Source: Paraspadella gotoi
Lineage: Eukaryota > Chaetognatha
Direction: 5' to 3'
Assembly: GCA_051294375.1 (NCBI GenBank)
Contig: CM119269.1
Location: forward strand, 11,514,883-11,578,882
Length of the DNA: 64,000 nt
In this document: one piece after another, positions 49,401 through 61,200 of the stretch
Layout of the letters: every line of letters starts with the position of its first letter
How positions within the stretch are numbered: position 1 is the first letter of the stretch
Notes under the pieces: model-generated
Told to the model about the DNA's origin: nothing
The model's database searches: none
The model's input: the letters and a program-made list of their open reading frames with translations, nothing else
Made by a program: the position numbers and the translations under genes

Positions 49401-52400
49401 TGTTTTATTTATGATGAATGATTCATTGCGTCAATGAATGACTATCATCGCATCAATGAATGACTATCATCGTATCAATGAATGATTATCATCACATCAA
49501 TGAATGACTATCATCGCATTAACCATTTGGTTATTATCATATCAATCATTTGGTTATCATCACATCGATCATTTGGTTATCATCGCATCAATATTGGTTA
49601 TCATTACATCAATATTTGGTTATCATCGCATCAATCCTTTGGTTATCATTGAAGGGAGGCTCGATCCTATTCTTTTAAGATTTTTTTAATATATTCTTTT
49701 ATCAGCCAATGTAGAATAATGGCAATATTGCTTTTGTTAAATTTCAAAAAAATCCGACCATAAATATAGAAAATATTTACCAAAATCTTCGGAAAATCCA
49801 CCCCTTCTTTGGAAGATTTTCGCCATAGAAGTTTTTTCCGAATCTGACTCCCGGTTGAAAACTCTTAGAATTCCGATCGTTAGCTCCTCTTTTACTTTTA
49901 CTTTAAATAAAAATTTCACCAAAATGGACTAATTCACTTTACCATGATCGTATCATATTAAAATAACCAAATAAAATATAAAAAAAGTTTTTGAGAGCCC
50001 TTCAGACATATGGCTATCGGATTCCTGAATTCGAAGTTTATTGTAAAATCACAACATATGTTAAATGCGTTTACATTGTATCGAAGTTGAGAAATCCCTT
50101 TATTTTATATATAAAAATTGCATCGAAAATATTTTCCCGAGTGGACCAGTCCATTTGAATCTGATAGTTTGATGTCAAAATGATGGTTATTTGACAAGAG
50201 AAAAAAATGCGAGCCCATCAGATGCAACAGGATCGGAATCTAGTGTTTTTACATCTACTTTTTAACGGAATTTTTCTCAGGAGCTTTTATATTGTTTGGT
50301 AGTCAGATTTGAACGAAAATCTCAATTGAAAAAATATTCCTCGATCTCTAAGAACAACGTCAGCTCCTTCAGTCGTGACCCGGTGGCTCATTGAGTAAAG
50401 CCAACAGCTCATGACCACTAGGTACCGGGTTCAATCTCAACCCGGTACTTGCCCTGCGGGAAAGGTGAGGACTAAAGCGTAGTAAAAATTTAAAACTTTA
50501 ATAAATATTCTAAAAGTGAGGAACAAACGACATTATATTAATGAACATTTATGTATAAAAAAATTTATAATAAATTTTACAATTTACAGAGTAGGCCATG
50601 TTAAAATTCATTTGTGAGATTTTTTTGCAGATTTGGATTCGTCATTAAAAGTTGATATAAAGAAATATAACTCTTTTTTAAAAATTATTTCATTAAGTTG
50701 ATCATACCATGATGGAAAAAAAAAGTGTCGTGGTTACTTTTCAGTTATTTTTTGGCATTTTAATATAAGAATCAAAAATAAAATTTAGATATCAAGAAAC
50801 TTTGGCCTTTTGTGATTCATATGAGCTGTGTTTCATTTATTTATGACAAAAAATACAGGAGTTCCATGTAAAATAAATTGCGTTGTCCAAAAAAATGCTT
50901 CCTTCATTTTTATCTTTTTCATATCTATACTTTTTATTTATACTCATTTCCGATTATTTTTTATTACTTTTTGAGTTTAACCAATACTATTAAATATCCC
51001 TGCCTTTTCTCAATCTTATGTCAAATGGTTATTGCATTATCTCCATTAGGATAGATTCAGGCATGAATCTTAATTCATATATCAAAAAATGAGTAATATT
51101 AAAAATATATTGATGCTGTAAATGTTACAGAATATTATTTTTAAATTGTAAAGTATCAATAAAAGTTATGAGGTTCTGGGTAACCTTTCTGTAAGCAAAG
51201 TTATTATTTTTATTTACCTTTGGATGTATTATCAGAATCAAGTATCAAACAAGTTCAAAAATAAAAAAATAAAAATTTTGTTGAAGTGAAAAATAATGAA
51301 TTATCACATTATGCAGCAACAACTTAAGCCTGGTTTACTTTATAGAGGATCAATATTTTTCACTGCTTGCTAAGAACCATTTTTACCCTAAATCTGAATG
51401 TAAATATTATGTCAGAGATATAATTTTAACAATAATATGAGTAGTTCTCTTAATCAAAAAGAAGTGAAAACAGTTAGAGACAACCTCTTTTGGAAGTATT
51501 TGAATGCATTGAATAATTTAATATTGTTGAGAAATTTTATTCAGTTTTAGGGAGGTCAGATTACCTATTAAAACTTATTTATTAGCCAAAAAATATATTA
51601 GACAATGAAATTAACTGGGTTTTCCAAACCGCGACACTTTTTTTTTCCATCATGGTATGGTGGTCTAAAATCCACCAACTGTTCATCAGCGGCCATTGGT
51701 TCCGAAGGCAAGTCATACACCTCCCAACCCAAAGGTCCGGGGTTCTAGCCCGGTGATCGTTAAGATCGTTAAGAGGGATGGGGCGCTTAACCCGCCTGTA
51801 ACACGGTGTTACAGCCTGATCCAAAGCTCAGGGACTGCTTATATTGAATGGTTCTGTCACTAACACATAACATTAATTACTGTCTCTTTAATCAAATATA
51901 AAAAAATTATATTTAAAGCTGCAAATTAAAATTTTATATATTTTATATATTAAATACAGTTTTTTTAATTTTTAACCTACTTAATGAGAGAAATTGGGTT
52001 AAAAAAAAGCATTGACTTAATATTTTCTTTTATCAACTTGACGAGGAATTCAATCTGCAATCAAAATTAGGAAAAGCCTATTTTGAATTTTTTTGATTTA
52101 TAAGGTTCTAGTTGGTTGGCGACTTCGCCATGCGATATCGCCAGGGCTTTGGCGATGTCGCCAGTCCCCCACTGGCGACCTCGCCAGTGATAAAAGTAGC
52201 GAATATAATGAAAAGCGCAGCTAACACGGGGATGAGCAACCTTCAGGCTCCTCTCCCAACCCTAACCTAAACCAAACCTCCCGTTCAACTCTGTGCCTCT
52301 CCCTAACCCTAACCGGGCCTGGGCCTCCCGTACATCTCCATGCCTCAACCCTAACCCTACCGCCTTTGATGCATCAACCAGGGCCCCTCCCCACCCTAAC

Positions 52401-55400
52401 CCTAACCAAGCCTTCGTTCAACTCTGTGCCTCCTCCCTAACCCTAACCCAGGCTCAGCCTCCGTACATCTCCGTGCCTCAACCCTACACCTAACCGCCTT
52501 CGATGCATCAACCACGCGGCCCCTCCCACAACCCTAACCCTAAACTAAGCCTCCCGTTCAACTCCATGCCTCTCCCCTAACCCTACCCAGGCCCAGCCTC
52601 CCGTACATCTCCGTGCTCAACCCTAACCCTAACCGCCTTCGATGCATCAACCATGGGTCCCCTCCGCAACCCTAACCCTAAACCAAGCCTCCCGTTCAAC
52701 TCCATGCCTCTCCCCTACCCTAAACCAGGCCCGGCCTCCCGTACATCTCCGTACCTCAACCCTAACCCTAATTGCCTTCAATATATATCCCACGGGCCTC
52801 TCTCCAACCCTAACCCTAAACCGGGCCCAGGCCTCCCGTACATCTCCGTACTTCAACCCTAACCCTAATTGCCTTCGATATATAACCCACGGGCCTCTCT
52901 CCCAACCCTAACCCTAAAACGCGGCCCAGCTCCCGTACATCTCCGTGCCTCAACCCTAACCCTAACGCGGGCCTCTTGGTCATCAACAAACCCTCCCTAC
53001 CCTATCCCTAAAATTGACATTAAATATAAGCCTAAAATAAACTTAACTTAACTCAACCCTAACCCTAACCCTAAACTACTCAACCTAACCCTAAACTACT
53101 CAACCCTAACCCTAACTACTACCTCTATCTCAACCCTAACCCTAAACCCAACTCAACCCTAACCCTAACCTAATCTGAGTTTAGTTTAGGCGAAATCGCC
53201 ATAACTAGAACGCTAGATGTAGTTCACAGCTAAACCGCTAAATGGCGAGGGCGTCATGGCTAAGTGCGATTTGGCGATTTCGGTTGTGGGAGGGGCCCGT
53301 GGTTGATCGATCGAAGGCGGTTAGGGTTAGGGTTGAGGCACGGAGATGTACGGGAGGCCGAGCCTGGGTTAGGGTTAGGGGAGAGCACAGAGTTGAACGG
53401 AAGGCTGGTTTAGGGTTAGGGTTGGGGTAGGGGCCCGTGGTTGATGCATCAAAGGCGGTTAGGGTTAGGGTTGAGGCATGGAGATGTACGGGAGGCCCAG
53501 GCCCGGGTTAGGGTTAGGGGAGAGGCACAGAGTTGAACGGGAGGTTTGGTTTAGGGTTAGGGTTGGGAGAGGAGCCTGAAGGTGATGCTCATCCCCGTGT
53601 TAGCTGCGCTTTTCATTATATTCGCTACTTTTATCACTGGCGAGGTCGCCAGTGGGGGGACTGGCGACATCGCCAAAGCCACACCTGCGACTCTTGCGGT
53701 GAATCGCCGGCGACATCGCTATTTGAATGAACTACAACTTATGATAGACTATATATAAATATAGCCTACTACAAAAATTGAATAATGTAAAATTAATTTT
53801 TTTTACAAATTAATGTCACTGATGGTATGTTCTTCATAATTGACATTTAGAATTTTCTGATTGTAACTTTCACTACGCTCTAGTGAGGACGGTCGTAAGC
53901 CGACTTGGGGGCGTGGAAAACCCTCAAGCTTGGTTCCAAGACCAGGATCCGTTCCATGGCTGCTAGAGGGGGTTAAAGAAGTTGCGGATAGCACTCTTCA
54001 GCCCCACTTACCATCTTGGAAAATGAATAAGTCGCCAAATTTTAAAGTTAGTTAATTTTATATTAAAATTTAAATATAACAGAAAAAATGGTATCAATAT
54101 GTAGTGTGAACTCCCTTGCTCTTTACAACTTCATTTATTCTGTTCGGCATTGACTCATAGAGCGACTGCAGGTATTCCAAGGAGAGGTTATCCCAAACTT
54201 TTTTGATAAATCGTTTCTTGGTTTGCAGAGATGTTGGACGTTCGTTTCTCAGTCGATTTTTCATCTCTGACTATACATTTTCGATCGGATTGAGATCCGG
54301 AGAGTTCCCAGGCCAGTCAGGTAGAAGTTTAACCCTATTTCGGCGATGCCACTCTTTTGTCTCCTTGGCTCGATGCGGAGGGGCGTTGTCTTCCATAAAA
54401 ACTCCACCTTGGACTAATTCCTTTATCTTTGCTTCCTCCAGAATTTCTCTGTATTTGGCGCCATCAACGGGTCCCGAAATGAAGATTAACTTTGACTTGG
54501 CACGGGAAGAGATTACACTGAACACCATTACCTTCGGTTGCTGCTTAACCGTCTGCAATATGCATTAGGATGCAATGCTTCGCCGACGCCGCTGCACACT
54601 TCGAAGATTCACTCTTAGCTGCTTAGATATGGAAGTATTCTTTATACCCGCTTTGTGCAATTCAATTATAGATGCACGTTGATCACTTGTAAAATGCCAA
54701 CGTTGAGGCAATATAAAAAATACAGTGTAAAATATAAAAAAATGAAGGAAAAAAATTATTAAATCTGAAATACGCCAAAGAAAGCAATTTTTTTTTGATC
54801 TCCTTCTTTTCTTTCCTCTGCCCTGACGGCAATTTTAATCATAATCTAACATAAACCGACTCCATTTGATCGAAAATCGCCAAGCTTCTGGAAATATAAT
54901 TTTTTCTTTCTTCGACTTACTCGTTAGGCAACGGTGTTTAAAAATGATCGAGAAGTTTGGCGACTTATTCATTTTCCAAAATGGTAGTACCATATCCACC
55001 CTGGTGAGCCCATCCTGTCGAGCATATTCCAACCTTCTGATTCCAAGCCCATGGACTTGCGGAAGATTGCTCCCCTCCCTCCAATGGAACCAGTGCAGGG
55101 TGGGTTACAATCTGGGGGGCATGTAGTTGGGCATTGCATAAGTTCACCCCACCTATAAGCATGACACCTTCAGTTGTGACCCGGAGGCTCATTGAGTAAA
55201 GCCATCAGCTCATGACCACTAGGTACCAGGTTCTATCCCAACCCGGTACCTACCCTGTGGGAAGCGTGAGAATGGCCATAAGGCTGAATGTCTTTCGGTT
55301 ACTATAGCTCTTGAATAGCTGAATGTCTATTGGTTGCTATAGCTCTTGAATGGCTGAATGTCTTTTGGTTGCTATAGTTCTTGAATGGCTGAATGTCTTT

Positions 55401-58243
55401 TGGTTGCTATAGCTCTCGAATGGCCAAATGTCTTTTGGTTGCTATAGCTCTTGAATGGCTGAATGTCTTTCGGTTGCTATAGCTCTTGAATGGCTGAATG
55501 TCTTTTGGTTGCTATAGCCCTTGAATGGCTGAACCGATTTTTTTATAACTTACACTACACATATAGATTATACTTTTAAAAATCTACATTGACCAATAAA
55601 TTTTTTTTAAAAAAACATGCATAAAACGCGCGCTATTTAGGATTTAAGAGGGTCCTCTTTTTTTTTGGCACAGGACTGTATATACAGTGGAGAACGGAAT
55701 TTGTTTGATTGTTTGTTTGTTTCATTGTTTGTTTGATTAGTTTCAAAACGATCCGGTCGATCATGGCGACTTTTAAATTGTATTCTGGTCGAACCTTACT
55801 AGAGACTCCTTACCCAACCTCAACTTCCTTTTCTAACCTCACCCAAGTAAAAACTTCGCTCAATTTGCTTTCCTAAACTCACCTAACTGTAACCTCACCT
55901 GTGTCTCCCGGCAGAAGATGTTCATCTTGTACTGATTGAGACATTTGTCAGAACAAAACTGCAACTGTTGCTCCTCGTCTTGGAAAGTGACGTAAGTGAC
56001 GGTGTGACGCACGTGTTTGCACCAATCACACACCTGAATTGTCAAAGTGTGAAAGTGTGATAAAATTTTAAAGAAAATTTAACTCAAGATATTAGATTTC
56101 GTTTCGTAATAGTTTTCTCTCTTTCTCATTATATACCAAATTGGAAAAAAAAATCAGTTACTTATTCCTTATTATCATTTGCATATAATCGCAGGAGTAT
56201 CAAGCCACCAAAAGAAAATCGGATCGGAGACTCGGGCGATCTCCGCGGAAATGGAATCGCCGAATCCTGATTGGGCAATAAGGCGTAGTGAAAGTTACAT
56301 ACAAAAATTCTAAAAGTCAATTATGAACAACATACCATCAGTGAACATTAATTTGTAAAAAAAATTCATTTTATGTTTTTTAATTTTCGCAGTAGGCTAT
56401 ATTTATATATAGTACTATCCTTATAAAATCGAAAATTTTCAAAATAGGCTTTTCTTAATTTTGATTGGAGATTTGAATTCCTCGTCAAAAGTTGATAAAA
56501 GAAAATATAAATCATTTTTAAAAATTCTTTCATTAAGTGGGTTAAAAATTAACTTTTTATGACGAATCCAAATCTGTAAAAAAATCTTAGAAAAAACTGT
56601 TTTGAAATTTTAACATTTATTGGTTTAGTACTAGTATAAATATGGCCTACTGCGTAAATTGTAAAATTTATTATAAATTTTTTTATTACATAAATGTTCA
56701 TTAGTATAATGTTGTTCATTCTTCACTTTTAGAATTTTAATTAAAGTTAAATTTAGAAATTTTACTACGCCTTATTGGGCAAACATGGATCCGAAATTGA
56801 ACAATCAGCTTGCAGGATAAATTTTACCCACGTCGCCGATCCTCTCCCTCAGCTATAAATAGACCTAGCTTGTTTTAATTTCGGTAGCATTGAACAAGAC
56901 TCCTGCGTGTGTCTCACCGTCACCTTTATTCTCAGAATAAAATCTCTTCCTGATTTCAACCATAGAAATTCATGAGTTTTTCCTTAAATGTGGTGGCAGC
57001 TGTGTGATTCGAACTCACGCCTCCGAAGAGACTGGTGAAGTATTATTAAATCATTTTGATAATTTTTAAGTTTAAGTCAACTCACATTTAATTATAGAGA
57101 GCAATCTTCTTAAATATAGCCAAATTCTCCACTACATCAACATCATCATCATCAACTTACTCTTAATTTATGACGAAGGAGATACATTCACTCATTTAAG
57201 ATTACTATAATTGGTCTTTTCAAAAGAAAAATATCTAATATTAAGAGAAATTACTCCGTATAATAACAATAATAACAATAATAATCTTGATTAAAAATAA
57301 ATGATAACTACTCGCCTTGTTCTTCTTAAAAGAGGCCCTCCTGCATTGAGTGAAGCAGAGTTCGGAGCAAAATGCCTTTGCTCCGCCGCCCGTCGTTCGA
57401 AGCGTGAACAGTTTGAGTCCCATTTTCTGACACCAGGCGCAGATGATGTAGCCGGGCGGGAGACGGGCAGCGGGGGCGGGTAATGGTGGGGGCGGGAGGC
57501 CTCGTTGAAGAGGCAAAGAGGTTGGCGGGATGGGAGGCGGGGAAGGGGGATGGGCTGAAGGGTGGGGAGATATTGAGGTAAGTTCTTAGGAACGCGGTAA
57601 TCCGGGGAAATAATTGTTAAAAAGTAAATAATTAACAAACTAATAACAGAAAACTAGTACGTATGTGCTTTAAACGTTAAATAAAACTTTTTTTATTCGT
57701 AACAGCTCTTGTAACAGCTTCTATTTTGAGCTCTCAGCGACCAAAGCGATAATTACATGTAGTTTAATTAATACAGAAATATAATTATAGACAAACTCTG
57801 TAAATATTTATAACTAAAGATTTCTTTGTAAAAATATATTTCCATTGTATTGGAACCGGAATATATTTCTCTCTTTATTTATTCTTTTATTTCTTTTCCT
57901 TTTTTTTCCTCTTTTTGTCTTTCACTTCATTTCTCCTTTGTTCTTTTTCTTCATTTCCTCTTCTTTTGTCTTTAGCGGTTTAAGTTTTCATTCCACACAC
58001 ACACAAAAAAGCAGGGAGAGAGAGACCATCTTTTTTTTTCTTTTTCTCAACGAACTCTATATCCCAAGAAAAAGAAATGGCCTTTTGTTTATCGGATAAT
58101 CGCTTCGTCGCGCCTCTATTGTTTAAAAGAAATTGTATTTGGTCTAACGTTTCAAAATAATCAAACCCTTTCGATCCTCCGGCGATATTATTCTTTTTTT
58201 TAATTCTTTATTCTTATTGTTCTTCCGTGTCTTTCATCTGAGC

Positions 58244-58287
<44 letters not shown>

Positions 58288-61200
58288 TATTTCTTTAGAA
58301 CGTCGCCCAAGAGTTTTTAGTCACGTGCCCTCTGTTATGGCACCTACCGTCAATTTTAACTCATTAATGGCATCAACATTCGTTCGGTAAATGGCAACGA
58401 CCGTAACTCATTGATGGCAACGACAATGACTTACCCGTCTTGAGACTTTCCCTTCGAAGTGTCGAAGTTTCGCCGCAAAAACTTGAAATCGGTTTCACGT
58501 CTAAGAAAACAAGTTTGAGCAAATAATGTCGGATCTGCCCATGATCACTATCGGTAATTAATTAATTAATTATTTCAAGTTAATTAATTAATTAATTAGG
58601 CTATTAATTAATTAATTTGATCAAAAATCTTTGTTTTTAGTCTTTTCGTCACTAACCAAGACAAAAGAAATGACGATGAGAATAATGCCGATAACGATTG
58701 ACTTGATTGACTGAATAATTGATTATTTATTACTTAATTGACTAATTGATTAATTAACTGATTAATTATTTGATTAATTAATACATCTTGCATTTACATT
58801 TAATATAAAAAGAAAAAGAAAAATAATCAATTCGTGAAACAGGTTTTTTGTTTTTTCCATTTAAACTCCTTTCCATACAAACGATTCTATCGAAACTGGA
58901 TTTCCAGCTTAATCACACACTTTCCTAACCACATACAAAATTTTATGACAATCGCCCCATCCACTCATGAGCAATTGGTATTCAAATAGTAAAATATATT
59001 TTTTTGTTTTTTCCATTTAAACTCATTTCCACTCGGACGATTCCATCGAAACTTCATATCCAGCTCAATCACACACTTCCCCACCCACACACAAAATTTC
59101 ATTCCAATCCATCCATCCAATGACAAGTAATTGGTATTTTTTACTATGGTGGGATGGACAGACAGACAGACAGACAGATAGACAGACAGACGGATGGACG
59201 GACCTATTTTTTTTTTTTTTTTGCATAATTTGATGTTATGACATGATATATGTGAATGCCCGACAAGATTGAGCGGGCGGACCGACGGACCGACAAAGTG
59301 AATGATAGAGTCGGGATCTGCTTATAAGAAGATCGGACTAAAAAAAGTAACATGATGGATGAATTTTGTTTTTCGTAATTGTCGTGGTTATCATATTTGT
59401 TTCACAAGTTCCGTCGCCTTGTTGGCCTCTCTCTCTCTCTCTCTCTCTCTCTTTTTATTATTCCTACCTTTTTCTTTTCCCAGCGTGGAGACCTTTGTAG
59501 TCATTGCAGACGTACTTGGGACCATCGACTGAAAAAAAAAAGTGTACGTGAAAAATTTATGACAAATCAATTCGCTTAATAGGAATTTAGTATCTTTTGC
59601 TTTTTTTTTTTGTGAGCACATTTTTAAGTTTCGGTCAGTCTGACTCTCTGATTGATCTGTTCTATTTTAATTGCTCGTAACTCAATAATACACGGATCGC
59701 AAATGTGAGTGAAATGAAAAGATCAAATACTCTGGCTAAATTTTTAATTATTTTAAGAAATTGCTGACGTTTTTTATTTTTTAACTCCCAGTATTTCAGC
59801 TTGCTAAGTTTCTTAGTTATGTGCTCATTAATGCCATGGTCGAATTTCAAAAAAATGAAATTTTTGAATTTGAATAGCACCTTATAGTTATAAGATATAT
59901 TTTTATAAAAAAACCTAAAATGTTATAAAATTTGGGTTTATCTTACAAATATAGACATTAATGTATGTTGCTGAGCAATCTGAATGTCCAAAACTTTTTT
60001 ACAGCCACAATGACAGCCCTTTCCATTTTATAGTTTTTTCTAGTTAAAACTTATAGAAAATAAAAATTTTAGCTTTGAAAAAAAATTTGAAAAGAACATC
60101 GATCTAGCAAGCGCCTCACTATTCCTTGAAATATATTAATGATAATTAATGAAATTAAAATATTCGTCTCAATTTTGTCTACAATGAGTTTGAAATTGAA
60201 TTATCAAATTAGAGGGTAAAAATTATGCAAAAATAAGCTACAGGAAAGCAAGCGCACCAGTTGTTATGATGTGAAGTATTCTCAATTTGTATTATGGGAA
60301 CATAAACGCCAGGGAATTTTTTAACATTTTTAGTCAGTTAAGAGTAATAACAAATCTTTTGATTTCACTCCGATTTGAAATCCGTGTATTGCATCAATTT
60401 AGTTCATATTTTGTATTAAGGCGAAGTACCAGAAGATGCTTAATGTGCATATATTTTATACTTGTATAGTCACGTGACCATCCGGAAATACAAGAACGAA
60501 CGAACGAACTTCCCTCTTTTTATTTCTTTTAATATTTTTCTCCCCCTAAGTTTTTTTATGCTGTTCGGTCTCTTTTTATTATTATATGTCATTCTATTTC
60601 CTATTACTTTTTATTCCTTGTTCCTTTTATTTTCCATTTCTTACTTCTATTTCTGTTTTTTTATTTATTTATTCAGACGGAATAAGAAAGAGAAAAAAAA
60701 AGAAATATACTTCCTTGTTCTTTTAATAGATTTACTTTCCTTTTATTTTCCCTTTCCTATTTCTACTTCCTTCCTACTTCTTCCTCTTTTTCTCTCTCTT
60801 TCTCCTACTTCCACTTTGCTTACCCCCTGTTGTGTGGGGGAGGAAGAAGAAGGCGACGAAAATGATGATGACTTCGTCGTCATGAATTTCTGATTTTCCC
60901 CTCCTCCTCCTCCTCCTCCTCCTCCTCCCTCACTTCCTCCCCCTCCTCCTCCTCCACTTTCTTGGTTGGCGAGGGCTGAGCGTCTTCCGGTCATTTCGAC
61001 GCCTCCGATTCCGCTGCCGCCGCCGCTGCCGCCGCCGCTGCCGCCGCCTCTGCTGCCGACGCCAACGCTGCCAACTGAAAAGAGGAAGCGAAATACTTAC
61101 TTTTTCTTCCTTTCAGCTGAGTTACTGTGAACAAAAGTTGGCTGAAATTAACTTCTTTTAAAAATATTCAATTTTAATTAGTCCTTTTTTTTCAAGCAGA

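Larger units (their letters stand above)
45088..49690. repeat. Nest of a CT-microsatellite-bearing dispersed repeat with a 23-bp minisatellite
   Basis: A module of AAAAACGAGTTCAGGCTCTG, (CT)n, GTACGATCTCTTGCGTGATC, ACTTTTATTATCGCCATTTA and ACATCCGAGATTTTCGTG recurs at 45.43, 46.38, 48.55 and 49.03 kb (inverted at 4.1-4.5 kb). Two copies pass into a GGTTATCATCGCATCAATAT minisatellite. The segment 45,090-45,400 is duplicated at 46,960-47,270. A GTACG-type CT frame is not coding. Confidence 0.7.
50473..53882. mobile_element. hAT-like element, 3.4 kb, with 8-bp target duplication
   Basis: The ends are TAAAGCGTAGT and, inverted, TAGAGCGTAGT. GTGAGGAC is duplicated at 50,465-50,472 and 53,883-53,890, and removing the element restores a continuous SINE like the intact copy at 7.5 kb. 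Both 130-bp arms are shared with the 496-bp MITE at 56,279. There is no transposase; the length comes from internal insertions or captures. Confidence 0.85.

Noticed and set aside
52250-53570. True chromosome end or assembly terminus
   Set aside because: The motif changes direction in mid-array, contains unique blocks, and is flanked by transposon arms with a target duplication within a gene intron.
57845-58099. Hydrophobic plus-strand frame resembling a small membrane protein
   Set aside because: It comes from a pyrimidine-rich (TTTCTT) tract, which always yields Phe/Leu/Ser-rich frames, and lies in an SOBP intron.
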